Part shown: positions 31,774 to 40,158 of the stretch, piece after piece | Layout: each line of letters opens with the position of its first letter | Position numbering within the stretch: the first letter of the stretch is position 1 | DNA from: Xenorhabdus griffiniae | GTDB lineage: Bacteria; Pseudomonadota; Gammaproteobacteria; Enterobacterales; Enterobacteriaceae | DNA: 64,000 nucleotides | Assembly (NCBI RefSeq): GCF_037265215.1 | Contig: NZ_CP147737.1 | Location: 3,194,001-3,258,000, forward strand | Direction of reading: 5' to 3' | Made by a program: the position numbers and the translations under genes | Notes under the pieces: model-generated | What the model was told of the DNA's origin: nothing | The model's input: only the letters and a program-made list of their open reading frames with translations | Databases searched by the model: none

Positions 31774-32175
31774 ATGCCTAAACACATTCACGCCGATTTA
31801 ATTATGGAATACGCGAAATTAGCTCAGGAAACGGATAAACCGTGGGAGCATTTTCAATATGGTGCATTTAACTGTGTTGATAATGTCATCTGGACAGATT
31901 GCGATCGCGCCATCAATTTTGATATCCATTTGATGTACCGACTAAAACCCCGCACTATAAAAATTGGGGTATATGATGTTCCTGAGCCAGTGAGGGAGCC
32001 GTTGCCTGAACTAACACATTATTACCTTCCAGATATTTACGCAGATTCTGAAGAAATTATGCTTTGGGATGGAGGCATAGATGATATCACTTGGCTACAA
32101 CGCGGACTAATCCACCTCGACCTCGAATCCGCCGAACTGCACGCCAAAGCGCTGATTGCGCTGACCTCTAAATAA
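31774..32175 (+). CDS. Hypothetical early phage protein
   Basis: 133 residues. MPKHIHADLIMEYAKLAQET then DKPWEHFQYGAFNCV follows a pattern seen in uncharacterised phage proteins (HADLI..YA.DA..TDKPWE.WQ). The C-terminal helix HLDLESAELHAKALIALTSK closes the protein. Function unknown. Confidence 0.65.
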   Translation: MPKHIHADLIMEYAKLAQETDKPWEHFQYGAFNCVDNVIWTDCDRAINFDIHLMYRLKPRTIKIGVYDVPEPVREPLPELTHYYLPDIYADSEEIMLWDGGIDDITWLQRGLIHLDLESAELHAKALIALTSK

Positions 32176-32223
32176 TCCAAACTCGAAAATCACAAATCGT
32201 TTTCACTAACGAGGGACTGTTAC

Positions 32224-32640
32224 ATGCGTAACAACATGTTCGACGGGTGTGCGGTCGTACCCACAAAACCGCAAGCAGTTAGGAACCGGCGGCGCATGGA
32301 AGCGCCGAATTACTCTCTTTCTCATCTCATTAACTGTATTTATTCCGATTTAACAGAGGTAATCATGTATCCAATCACGCTCAGTTATACCTATGCGGAA
32401 ACGACCAGCAAGACGCTGCATGGACGCACACAGGTAATATTCAAAGACCCCGCAGACCTGCAAATTGACATGACATTCTCAGAGTTCACCAAACGCTCCA
32501 ATCCAGACCCTAGCGAAATAATAACTCATCTCGTGAATAACTGTGATGAGGTGAGTTTGGTTGAGGCGATTATCAAATCAGGGATGGGGCGCAAAATATC
32601 AATGGAATTGAACAGGCAATTACATCGGGAGGCGGCATGA
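32224..32640 (+). CDS. Hypothetical early phage protein
   Basis: 138 residues from 32224 (GAGGG upstream) or 91 from the ATG at 32365 (AGAGG upstream, MYPITLSYTYAETTSKTLHG). The second start looks better because the first 47 residues are of low quality. No family recognised. Confidence 0.5.
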   Translation: MRNNMFDGCAVVPTKPQAVRNRRRMEAPNYSLSHLINCIYSDLTEVIMYPITLSYTYAETTSKTLHGRTQVIFKDPADLQIDMTFSEFTKRSNPDPSEIITHLVNNCDEVSLVEAIIKSGMGRKISMELNRQLHREAA

Positions 32641-32909
32641 GATTCGATTACAACCCCTACGGTGCTCAGGATGAGCAATATGAGCGCAGAATGGAAGAGG
32701 CAGCCTATCAGGAAGCTGTAGAGGAACAACAAGAAAACGACGCTCACAGATTATATAACTCATTACCAGAAGGGACATGCTCTATTTTCTCACCACGGAT
32801 GAATGAGATATTCAGTGAACTGTTCGATGCGGGCGATGAGGTCGATGAGATGGTTAATGACCTGCTACGCAAATTATGTTTGTGTCAGGTGCAGAGGAGA
32901 CAAGCATGA
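32637..32909 (+). CDS. Hypothetical acidic protein
   Basis: 90 residues, ATGA overlap with the upstream gene. Glu/Gln-rich coiled N-terminus (RRMEEAAYQEAVEEQQENDA). It overlaps the recombinase gene by 4 bases and probably acts with it or is only coupled. Confidence 0.55.
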   Translation: MRFDYNPYGAQDEQYERRMEEAAYQEAVEEQQENDAHRLYNSLPEGTCSIFSPRMNEIFSELFDAGDEVDEMVNDLLRKLCLCQVQRRQA

Positions 32910-33976
32910 AAAGTTATTTGAAGAAAGCCGAGCGGAAGCAGGCGTTTGCAAAAATTGGAATTTACGGTGATGCGGGGTCAGGGAAAACCAGAACAGCAAC
33001 GGAAATAGCTGTAGGGTTATGGAAAACATATAATCTCAAAAAACCTGTTGCTATGTTCGATACAGAACCAGCGGCAACATACATAATTCCGTTTTTTGAG
33101 GCTGTTGGTATTGAATTTTTAGTTTATGACGAGAGCCGAGCAATTAAAGATTTGATGGGATTTTGGCGGGAAGCGGAACAGGAATGCTCCATTATCATTG
33201 CAGACTCAATTACTCACGTATGGAAAGATTGTCAGGATAGTTATCTAAAGCAACTCAATACTCAACGCCAAAAGAATAATCCACGTGCAAAACCTGTTTA
33301 TCAGCTTGAATTCCATCACTGGAAGCCTATCAAAGCCAAGTGGGCTGAATTTACCGACTTATTCCTCTCTTCAAAGATCCACGCAATAGTTTGTGGTCGT
33401 GCAGGTTCTATTTATGAGTACCAAAAAAATGATGAAACAGGAAAGATGGAACTCATCACTAACGGTACAAAAATGGCAACCGAGAAAGAGATGGGATATG
33501 AACCATCGCTACTCATCGAAATGATTAAGCACAGAGAAAACGGCAGAATCATTAACAGGGCGCTGGTAGAGAAGGATCGCACTGACAGGCTCAATGGACA
33601 AGAGTTCGACTTCCCTACTTTCCAGACATTCGCTCCACATTTTGATTTTCTCAACATCGGCGGAAAGCACTTTGATTCAATGGAGCAGCATGACAGCTCA
33701 ATGCTGTTTGTTAACGAAATCACGGATGATGGTTTTCAGTACGAAAGGCGCCAAAGAGAAATCATGTGCGAGGAAATAAAGGGGTTATTCGTAAAATTGG
33801 GGCTGGATGGGAACAGCAAAGAAGCTAAAGAACAGCGATTGGACGTTATGGAAAACATTTTTGCCACACGGAGCTGGACAGCTATTGAGGGGATGAATAG
33901 CGAAGTATTAAAACAGGGGTTTGGGAAAATAAAATCCATGATTATGGAGACACAAACCAATAACCAAGGAGACTAA
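32906..33976 (+). CDS. RecA-like phage ATPase (Sak4/AAA_24 type)
   Basis: 356 residues from the ATG at 32906, which overlaps the previous stop (ATGA). Walker A GDAGSGKT at 21-28 and Walker B SIIIADSITHVW. This family (AAA_24, Sak4-like) works in single-strand annealing or recombination with an SSB. Its place in the early recombination region fits. Confidence 0.78.
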   Translation: MKSYLKKAERKQAFAKIGIYGDAGSGKTRTATEIAVGLWKTYNLKKPVAMFDTEPAATYIIPFFEAVGIEFLVYDESRAIKDLMGFWREAEQECSIIIADSITHVWKDCQDSYLKQLNTQRQKNNPRAKPVYQLEFHHWKPIKAKWAEFTDLFLSSKIHAIVCGRAGSIYEYQKNDETGKMELITNGTKMATEKEMGYEPSLLIEMIKHRENGRIINRALVEKDRTDRLNGQEFDFPTFQTFAPHFDFLNIGGKHFDSMEQHDSSMLFVNEITDDGFQYERRQREIMCEEIKGLFVKLGLDGNSKEAKEQRLDVMENIFATRSWTAIEGMNSEVLKQGFGKIKSMIMETQTNNQGD

Positions 33977-34184
33977 ATATTTTCAGGGAAAACCCTGTCC
34001 GCATGGACATACGGAGAGGTTTGTAGCAAATGGAAAATGCGTTATCTGCAATCGTAAATGGGCTAAGGAGTACGCAGAAAGGATAAAGACAGGGACAAAG
34101 CTAAAACGCGGTAGATTATATCACCCCACCGATTTCCAACACCAAGTCACCGTGCTCGGCAATCCAGACAGGGGCCTCCAATGA
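33975..34184 (+). pseudogene. Zinc-finger protein gene without a visible start codon
   Basis: An open frame of 69 codons reads KYFQGKPCPHGHTERFVANG then KCVICNRKWAKEYAERIKTG, a known small phage zinc-finger type (GKPC..GH...R....G.C..C). There is no ATG, GTG or TTG between the preceding in-frame TGA and the conserved part. AAGGAG is present just before 33975, so translation from a non-standard codon or a lost start are both possible. It ends in ATGA overlap with the next gene. Confidence 0.55.
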
Positions 34185-34366
34185 ATAATGAGAATGTATA
34201 CCTCTACATCTATGAACCACCTGATACAAAGATGCCTACGCATCGAATCAATTTATGCGCATTTGATAAATGGTGCAGGATGAGTTCGGGCGAACAGTAC
34301 GCCATGATGAAAAAAATCCGTGATGAGTATCCCAACCATACCAACTGCAAAATATTCGTTCATTAG
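34181..34366 (+). CDS. Hypothetical protein
   Basis: 61 residues (MNNENVYLYIYEPPDTKMPT). ATGA coupling to the upstream frame argues that that frame is translated. No domain recognised. Confidence 0.55.
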   Translation: MNNENVYLYIYEPPDTKMPTHRINLCAFDKWCRMSSGEQYAMMKKIRDEYPNHTNCKIFVH

Positions 34367-34399
34367 CTGAATACGAATAAACCCACCTAGGATATAACA

Positions 34400-35251
34400 A
34401 TGATCAATGTCGTCTCATTCTCTGGCGGCAGGACATCGGCATACCTCGTCTATCTGATGGAGCAGCGCCGCCAGCAAGGTGAGGATGTTCGCTATGTGTT
34501 TATGGATACTGGGGCGGAGCACCCATTAACCTACAGATTTGTCAGGGAAGTTGTGAAATTCTGGGATATTCCGTTAGTTGTTTTACAGGCTGATATTAAT
34601 CCTCAGCTGGGCGCATCCAATGGCTACACTATCTGGGAACCGAGCGATATACAAACACGGATGCCGGTATTAAAACCGTTCACGGAAATGGTGAAAAAAT
34701 ACGGCACACCCTACATCGGGGGAGCATTCTGTACTGATCGCCTGAAACTCAGGCCATTTCGGGATTACTGCAATGACCATTTCGGACGCGGTAATTATCA
34801 CACGTGGATTGGCATTCGAGCAGACGAGCCACGGAGATTAACCCGCAAAGAGGGCGTCAGCTATCTGGCAGATATCTGCGACTTTGACAAAACCGATATT
34901 TTAGATTGGTGGAAATCACAGCCGTTTGATTTATTAATACCGGAGTATTTGGGTAATTGCGTGTTTTGCATTAAAAAGAACGCCAAAAAAATTGGACTGG
35001 CCTGTCAGGATGAACCGGGATTGAAAATGCTGTTCGAACAAACCTGCATTACAGGAAAACATGTCCGAGATGGTCATAGAAAAACACCGCGTGAAATTAT
35101 GTATCGCGGGAATCTATCATTAGACGGAATAGCCCGGATGTATTCAAATGCGGATTATCAAAACCTCTATCGGGAAATGGTTGCGGCTAAGCGTTTTGAT
35201 ACCGGTTCCTGCTCTGAATCCTGCGAAATATTTCAGTTAGATCTATTTTAA
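34400..35251 (+). CDS. PAPS reductase-like (PP-loop) protein
   Basis: 283 residues. PP-loop SFSGGRTSAYL near the N-terminus, then VFMDTGAEHPLTYRF (the conserved DTG), a Cys-containing NCVFCIKKN and a C-terminal SCSESCEIF. The family binds an adenylylated or ATP substrate; phage members are unassigned and resemble DndC-type sulfur-transfer proteins as much as true PAPS reductase. It stands just before two methyltransferase genes, which suggests nucleic-acid modification. Confidence 0.75.
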   Translation: MINVVSFSGGRTSAYLVYLMEQRRQQGEDVRYVFMDTGAEHPLTYRFVREVVKFWDIPLVVLQADINPQLGASNGYTIWEPSDIQTRMPVLKPFTEMVKKYGTPYIGGAFCTDRLKLRPFRDYCNDHFGRGNYHTWIGIRADEPRRLTRKEGVSYLADICDFDKTDILDWWKSQPFDLLIPEYLGNCVFCIKKNAKKIGLACQDEPGLKMLFEQTCITGKHVRDGHRKTPREIMYRGNLSLDGIARMYSNADYQNLYREMVAAKRFDTGSCSESCEIFQLDLF

Positions 35252-35288
35252 CCCTATCACTACGCTGCTATGCGGCGGGAGGATTATT

Positions 35289-35864
35289 GTGTCACCAACC
35301 ATATTGGATATGTGTTGCGGCAGCCGGATGTTTTGGTTCGACCGCAATAATCCCAATGTTATTTTTTGCGATATCCGGCGAGAGCGTCATATTTTATGCG
35401 ATGGCAGGGAGTTGAATATTGAACCGGATATTATCTGTGATTTCCGCGCCCTGCCATTTACCAGTAATTCATTTCAGTTAGTTGTATTCGATCCGCCTCA
35501 TCTGGAACGAGCAGGTGAAAACGGTTGGCAGCGGAAGAAATACGGCATATTGGATAAAAATAATTGGCGCGATGATTTAGCACAGGGATTCAGGGAGGCA
35601 TTTAGAGTATTACGCCCAGCAGGAACACTGATTTTTAAATGGAATGAAACGCAAATCAAAACCAGTGAAATATTAGCGCTGGTATCTCAATCACCATTGT
35701 TTGGCCACCCGTCAGGAAAAAGGGCAAATACACATTGGGTGGCATTCATGAAGGAGAGTCCCTCATGCAATACACCCCATGGAACCCAAATCCAAAAGCA
35801 GTTCTCAGAGTTAACGACCCCTACCCCATTCCGACACACTGCCGATATTGTGGCAGGCACGTGA
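35289..35864 (+). CDS. Phage SAM-dependent methyltransferase
   Basis: 191 residues, GTG start with GGGAGG upstream. TILDMCCGSRMFWFD is the SAM-binding motif I and VVFDPPHLERAGENGW the catalytic DPPH motif. These phage proteins are widespread and their substrate is unknown. The last 33 residues run inside the next gene in another frame and are of low quality after VAFMKES, so the original stop may have been lost. Confidence 0.72.
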   Translation: MSPTILDMCCGSRMFWFDRNNPNVIFCDIRRERHILCDGRELNIEPDIICDFRALPFTSNSFQLVVFDPPHLERAGENGWQRKKYGILDKNNWRDDLAQGFREAFRVLRPAGTLIFKWNETQIKTSEILALVSQSPLFGHPSGKRANTHWVAFMKESPSCNTPHGTQIQKQFSELTTPTPFRHTADIVAGT

Positions 35865-36193
35865 TGATTGAGCGTCATCTGAATGTATTTAAACGTATCC
35901 ATGACAACCGCTGGCCGTGGTTATACCACTGCTGGACATGTGGTGCGCGTGTCAGCATTCATCCGGAAACAGATATTCCAATGGGGTCATTGGCAGATAA
36001 ACCGACACGGATAGCGCGTCTATCAGCCCATCAGCATTTCGATTATGTCAGAGAAAAATGGAATTTAGAGCGCACGGATGCGTACAGATGGTTAGCGAGA
36101 AAATTAGGTATCAGTTTCAATCAATACCACTTCGGCTGGTTTGATACTGATATGTGTGAACGGGCAGCGAATATATGCAGGGAGTTTAAATAA
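35765..36193 (+). CDS. DUF3268-type zinc-finger protein
   Basis: 142 residues from MQYTPWNPNPKAVLRVNDPY (AAGGAG upstream). CRYCG and CWTCG pairs form a zinc ribbon, followed by VSIHPETDIPMGSLAD, the DUF3268 pattern. Function unknown; the rest is helical. Stop and next start overlap by one base. Confidence 0.72.
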   Translation: MQYTPWNPNPKAVLRVNDPYPIPTHCRYCGRHVMIERHLNVFKRIHDNRWPWLYHCWTCGARVSIHPETDIPMGSLADKPTRIARLSAHQHFDYVREKWNLERTDAYRWLARKLGISFNQYHFGWFDTDMCERAANICREFK

Positions 36194-36753
36194 TGACTGA
36201 TTTTACATCACTGGCAGACGGCGGCGAATTATCCCGTGAAACATGGAATGATTTTGTTAATCGCCTCAAATATCAACATAAAGGGGCTGGCGTTGACCAG
36301 CATTTTACAACGAACCCATCATTCACAGTGAGAGAACGAGTTAAAGTTGTTGGCCTCGAAGATGATGAGATAGGCATATATTGCGATTGTTGGGAATATT
36401 ACTCCATTGAGGCGGCATTAGATAGTTTTGAAGATACACAGAAAGAAAGAATATTTAAACACGCCCAAGAGGAATATTTATCTGATTGGTCAGAATTAGA
36501 TGATCACGACAAAGCTGAATGCATAATATTTGTATTAGAGGATGCCTATGTTTTCCACTGGAAATATGACTACAGAACCGTAAACACGCATTTAACCCGT
36601 GAAGCTGCCGAAAAATTTATTCAGCGCAAGCAACATAACTACGAACAACTATCTGTTTATGTCGAATCTTTCTATTGGTGCTGGGAAATGCGCACACTAA
36701 TTGATGGGATATTGACGGGTAAAATTAAATATACAGGTGATGATAATGACTAA
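36193..36753 (+). CDS. Hypothetical acidic phage protein
   Basis: 186 residues, rich in Asp, Glu, Tyr and Trp (DCWEYYSIEAALDSFEDTQK). No family recognised. It is coupled on both sides. Confidence 0.6.
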   Translation: MTDFTSLADGGELSRETWNDFVNRLKYQHKGAGVDQHFTTNPSFTVRERVKVVGLEDDEIGIYCDCWEYYSIEAALDSFEDTQKERIFKHAQEEYLSDWSELDDHDKAECIIFVLEDAYVFHWKYDYRTVNTHLTREAAEKFIQRKQHNYEQLSVYVESFYWCWEMRTLIDGILTGKIKYTGDDND

Positions 36754-37114
36754 TTCAGATTTATGCAAAGAAGCGTTTGAGTTGGCGCGGGAAATGAAAA
36801 AACGTAGTGAATTAGCGTTGTTAGCATACGATAGTTTTATGAAATCAAACAGCGATGCTGATAGATTTAAATTCCAAGCAGCGATTGATTATCTTGATTT
36901 AATGAGAGCACCTAAGAAGTTAATCACACTTTGCGAAGCAGTAGAAAAGCTCGCTGAATATGAGATTATTATTAATGCGTACCATCAGGATGATGCGGAC
37001 TGGCATAAATTGGCTGACATAAATGGTGCTATTATATGTGCATTAGTTGATGGAATTGTCAAGCTGCAATCGAAAGTATCTGAATATGAAAATATGGCGC
37101 CTGTGGCTATATAA
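36746..37114 (+). CDS. Hypothetical helical protein
   Basis: 122 residues from MTNSDLCKEAFELAREMKKR. Almost fully alpha-helical. No recognised family. Overlaps neighbours on both sides. Confidence 0.55.
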   Translation: MTNSDLCKEAFELAREMKKRSELALLAYDSFMKSNSDADRFKFQAAIDYLDLMRAPKKLITLCEAVEKLAEYEIIINAYHQDDADWHKLADINGAIICALVDGIVKLQSKVSEYENMAPVAI

Positions 37115-37208
37115 TTTAGCTGATGGTAAGGTTTATAAAAGCATTGATGATATAGGTGATAACAAAAGCATATTTGCAGTAAATCTATACCGCCACCCAA
37201 ACAAATAA
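37086..37208 (+). CDS. Possible 40-residue protein
   Basis: MKIWRLWLYNLADGKVYKSI, ending VNLYRHPNK. It starts inside the previous gene in another frame (GAAAG about 9 bases upstream). The sequence is coherent and fills a gap of about 110 bases. Moderate to low confidence. Confidence 0.4.
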   Translation: MKIWRLWLYNLADGKVYKSIDDIGDNKSIFAVNLYRHPNK

Positions 37209-37221
37209 CGAGAATATAGCC

Positions 37222-37440
37222 ATGAAACAAGTTCAAGCAATGACGACTTTGGTCTTAATTGATGGAGTAACTTATCAATTAGTGTTACCAAAAAATATTA
37301 TCGCGATTCAAGCCCAACAAGCATTAATGATGGTTAAAGAGTTTGGCGGTCTCATTATTCCATGTGATTTTGCAAATATTAACCCTATGGAGGCAGATGG
37401 ATTGCCATTTAATATAAGTAACAGTAGGGATGGAGAATGA
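37222..37440 (+). CDS. Hypothetical protein
   Basis: 72 residues (MKQVQAMTTLVLIDGVTYQL). Beta-rich, no known domain. ATGA overlap with the MT-A70 gene. Confidence 0.55.
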   Translation: MKQVQAMTTLVLIDGVTYQLVLPKNIIAIQAQQALMMVKEFGGLIIPCDFANINPMEADGLPFNISNSRDGE

Positions 37441-38078
37441 AATACAGCCTCATCGTAGCTGATCCCCCGTGGCAATATAATAACGCAGCCAGCAACGGAG
37501 CCGCCAATAACCACTACTCTACTACCGATTTTTATTCCCTCACCCGATTACCCATAGAACAAATAGCCGCTGAAAATTCCGTACTCTGCATGTGGTACAC
37601 GGGGAACTTTGCATTGGAAGCTATTAAGCTGGCTGAGGCATGGGGATTTACAGTTAAGACCATGAAGCTGTTCACGTGGATAAAGCTGAATAAGTTAGCG
37701 ATGGAACGTATCAATAAGGCTATTCGGGAAGAAAGGCTGTTCGATGCTCATGACTTTATGGAACTGCTCAACACCGAAACACGGATGAACGGCGGCAACT
37801 ACACCCGCAGCAACACCGAGGATGTATTGATCGCCGTTCGTGGTAATGGACTGCCACGACAAAGCGCCAGCGTGAAACAGGTTATTTATTCGTGTCTGGG
37901 TGAACACTCGCAAAAGCCGCGAGAAGCTCACTACCGATTAGAGCAATTATACGGTGATGTACCACGCATTGAATTATTTGCCCGTGAGACAGTCGAGGGC
38001 TGGGATTTATGGGGTAATGAGTCACCCCAAAATAATATCGAATTTATTAGTGAGGTTAAATTCACCACCAATGACTAA
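37437..38078 (+). CDS. MT-A70 family adenine methyltransferase
   Basis: 213 residues. Catalytic VADPPWQY at residues 7-14 and SAM-related motifs further on (GGNYTRSNTEDVLIAVRGNG; SQKPREAHYRLEQLYGDVPR; ELFARE). Phage members methylate adenine N6 in DNA and can block host restriction. No cognate nuclease is adjacent. Confidence 0.85.
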   Translation: MKYSLIVADPPWQYNNAASNGAANNHYSTTDFYSLTRLPIEQIAAENSVLCMWYTGNFALEAIKLAEAWGFTVKTMKLFTWIKLNKLAMERINKAIREERLFDAHDFMELLNTETRMNGGNYTRSNTEDVLIAVRGNGLPRQSASVKQVIYSCLGEHSQKPREAHYRLEQLYGDVPRIELFARETVEGWDLWGNESPQNNIEFISEVKFTTND

Positions 38079-38102
38079 CAAATTCGAGAACGGAAAGAGT
38101 GT

Positions 38103-38130
38103 CGGTTGACTATTTAGCGTCAACCGTTTT
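38103..38130 (+). terminator. Terminator after the methyltransferase gene
   Basis: CGGTTGAC, TATTTAGC, GTCAACCG then TTTT. Perfect 8-bp stem. The phrase ATTCGAGAACGGA occurs both before it (38081) and inside the next gene (38177). Confidence 0.65.
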
Positions 38131-38162
38131 GCAAATTAAATCGAATTTGTCAACCGAGCATC

Positions 38163-38378
38163 ATGAATAACCAATCATTCGAGAACGGACGACGACAGGT
38201 GGCGAGGGAATGCCTGAACGAGTTAAACAATCTACCCAAATACGACGATGTCGCAGTCGCCGCAATTCTCGATAAATACACCCCCAAATTTAAACCACTC
38301 AACCACATGAAATTCAGCGCTAAATCAGTGCTGGCGTATTATGTGAGAGTTATTCGGAAGGAGATGAAAGATGGATAA
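38163..38378 (+). CDS. Hypothetical protein upstream of excisionase
   Basis: 71 residues (MNNQSFENGRRQVARECLNE). Helical; no family recognised. Overlaps the excisionase-like gene by 8 bases. Confidence 0.55.
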   Translation: MNNQSFENGRRQVARECLNELNNLPKYDDVAVAAILDKYTPKFKPLNHMKFSAKSVLAYYVRVIRKEMKDG

Positions 38379-38559
38379 AGATTTAATCTCAGAAAATGAT
38401 GTTTTCGGTATGTTAGGAAAGAAAAGAACCGCTGTATATAGACTCAGAAAAAAATATGGATTCCCTGAGCCTGTTTTAAGTCATCCAGCAAGATATAGAC
38501 TTTCGGCTGTGCGTCAATGGATCGATGAAGGCGGAGTCAACCGGAAGTCAGTTGTTTGA
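38371..38559 (+). CDS. Excisionase-like DNA-binding protein
   Basis: 62 residues: winged-helix/AlpA-type segment ISENDVFGMLGKKRTAVYRL, then YGFPEPVLSHPARYRLSAVR with QW near the end. Size, fold and position beside the integrase suggest directionality control. Its 3' end overlaps the convergent integrase 3' end by 23 bases. Confidence 0.65.
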   Translation: MDKDLISENDVFGMLGKKRTAVYRLRKKYGFPEPVLSHPARYRLSAVRQWIDEGGVNRKSVV

Positions 38560-39712
38560 CATGCCATAATATTTTATCTGCATATAATTCATACGCTTCT
38601 TTTTGTTCATCAATCCAATCGTGCTTATTGTATACAGCCATAACCCCACCTAATTCATGCCCCAGCATCTTTTCGGTGACATGGGGCGGAATTCCTTCAC
38701 TTGATAAATTAGTCACTAATGAGCGTCTAAAATCATGTGTGCGCCATTCAGGTATATCGATAGATTTCCTTAACTTGTTCATATAGAGGTTTGCTGACGA
38801 CCTATCTATAGCTTTATCCAATTCCTGTCCAGGAAACAAAATATTATTACCCATGCTTAAGAGTCGTTCTATATAAGGCGTAACCTGCTCAAATATAGGC
38901 CGTCTTATTACATTACCCATCTTTGAATGAACGACTGGAGTTGTCCAGATTAGGTCATCCATATTAAATTCACTGGCTGTGGCAAGCCGCAGCTCAGAAA
39001 GGCGAGATCCCCACAACAAAAGTAGCTGATGTAATACCTTATTAGAGGAAACTATTTTGTTATTTTCCAATGCCAACCAGACCTTAGCCAATTCCGTGTA
39101 AGTCAAAACTCTACTGCCTGTGTCTGGTTTCTTACCGATGTTCTTCACGCTGAGTTTCATCACCTCACATGATGGGATAAACTGCCTCCCTACGCACCAG
39201 TTAACAACTGATCGAATCTGAGTTAGAAGCACTCTGGCCTTTTTAGAATTTTCCTTTTCTTGCTTATCGAAAAACTTAACCCACGATGATACAGGTATAC
39301 TAGCAATTGGTGTACACGAGAATTGTGTGTACATCGTGTTGTACACGACAGACTTATAAAGTATTTGAGTATTGGGCTTTAATGTTGACGCGTACTTATC
39401 CCACCAGTAGTCAAGACAATCTTTTAAGGTTGCCTCCCCCTCTGAACGAGAAAAATACGTTTTTGGATCAAGTCCTTTTGTGTACAATGAGCGCATTTCG
39501 CCTACTGCTATTCTTGCATCCTTAAGTGTCATCTCAGGATAACGACCAACAGTCAGGCGAATGGGTTTGCCATTCCAACGGTATCTGTGCTGAAATGTTA
39601 TGGTTCCGTTTGGGGTGATCCTGACACTCAAGCCGTCACCATCGGTTAATTCAGGCCTGCCTTTGTAGGGTTTATTGTGAATGCCACGAAGTTTGGTGTC
39701 GCTCAATGCCAT
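38537..39712 (-). CDS. Prophage tyrosine integrase
   Basis: 391 residues. N-terminal arm-binding domain (GRPELTDGDGLSVRITPNGT), SAM-like core-binding region, catalytic domain with Arg in WGSRLSELRLA, THDFRR, MLGHELGG and Tyr in AVYNKHDW. It integrates and excises the prophage. Its 5' end faces the tRNA-Arg, with candidate arm sites in between. Confidence 0.9.
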   Translation of the reverse strand: MALSDTKLRGIHNKPYKGRPELTDGDGLSVRITPNGTITFQHRYRWNGKPIRLTVGRYPEMTLKDARIAVGEMRSLYTKGLDPKTYFSRSEGEATLKDCLDYWWDKYASTLKPNTQILYKSVVYNTMYTQFSCTPIASIPVSSWVKFFDKQEKENSKKARVLLTQIRSVVNWCVGRQFIPSCEVMKLSVKNIGKKPDTGSRVLTYTELAKVWLALENNKIVSSNKVLHQLLLLWGSRLSELRLATASEFNMDDLIWTTPVVHSKMGNVIRRPIFEQVTPYIERLLSMGNNILFPGQELDKAIDRSSANLYMNKLRKSIDIPEWRTHDFRRSLVTNLSSEGIPPHVTEKMLGHELGGVMAVYNKHDWIDEQKEAYELYADKILWHVKQLTSG

Positions 39713-39724
39713 AGCTATTATAAC

Positions 39725-39769
39725 CTGTACACAAGATGAAATGTGATTATGTACTCAATCTGTACACAA
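39725..39769. other. Candidate integrase arm-type sites
   Basis: CTGTACACAA occurs at 39725-39734 and again at 39760-39769, exactly 35 bp apart, just upstream of the integrase. Related TGTACAC words occur within its 5' region (39310-39350). Such direct repeats are typical of integrase arm sites in attP halves. Confidence 0.5.
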
Positions 39770-39908
39770 TGGCAAGTGAACAAACCGACTACAACAGAAA
39801 ACAAGCGGAAACAAAACGAAACAAACAAATGCAAAAAACTTGATTAAAACAGGCAGAAGGAGATAAGATAAGAACAGCTTGAAACAAAGCAAAACAGAGT
39901 GATAAAAA

Positions 39909-39983
39909 GTCCCCTTAGTTAAATGGATATAACGAGCCCCTCCTAAGGGCTAATTGCAGGTTCGATTCCTGCAGGGGACGCCA
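39909..39983 (+). tRNA. tRNA-Arg (anticodon CCU)
   Basis: Acceptor GTCCCCT pairs with AGGGGAC at the 3' end, anticodon stem-loop GCCCCTCCTAAGGGC with CCT anticodon, T arm GCAGGTTCGATTCCTGC, encoded CCA at 39981-39983. The gene is intact and is a common attachment target of P4-type integrases; one lies directly downstream. Confidence 0.95.
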
Positions 39984-40158
39984 AACGAACCTCTCTCAAC
40001 GTCTACTAAAGCCTCCAAACCCCATAAAAATCAAGCTATAGCGAGAAACTCTAATCTCTCGAAGTCTACAACCGTCTTCCTAAATCTCTACAATTTGTTG
40101 TATAGTTTTTTGTATAGAAATTCCCTATACATTTCTTCTATACAATATTGGGGGGGTT

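Larger units (their letters stand above)
1..39712. mobile_element. Temperate contractile-tailed prophage (left end outside window)
   Basis: A continuous set of phage modules: late head/tail genes on the minus strand, lysis genes, late control, nin-like genes, O/P replication genes, divergent Cro/CI, a plus-strand early arm and a terminal integrase. The DUF3383 sheath indicates a contractile tail. The head-tail set (DUF1073 portal, DUF2184 capsid, DUF4054, DUF3277) is a myophage type, while the control region is lambdoid and the extra immunity cassette is P22-like, so the element is a mosaic. Tail fibre and remaining baseplate genes should lie to the left of base 1. The att sites are not resolved. 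Most genes look intact, so the prophage may be inducible, but this is inference. Confidence 0.93.

Noticed and set aside
39713..39983. att core shared between the prophage integrase side and the tRNA
   Set aside because: No repeat of the tRNA 3' end was found near the integrase; the left prophage end is not in the window.
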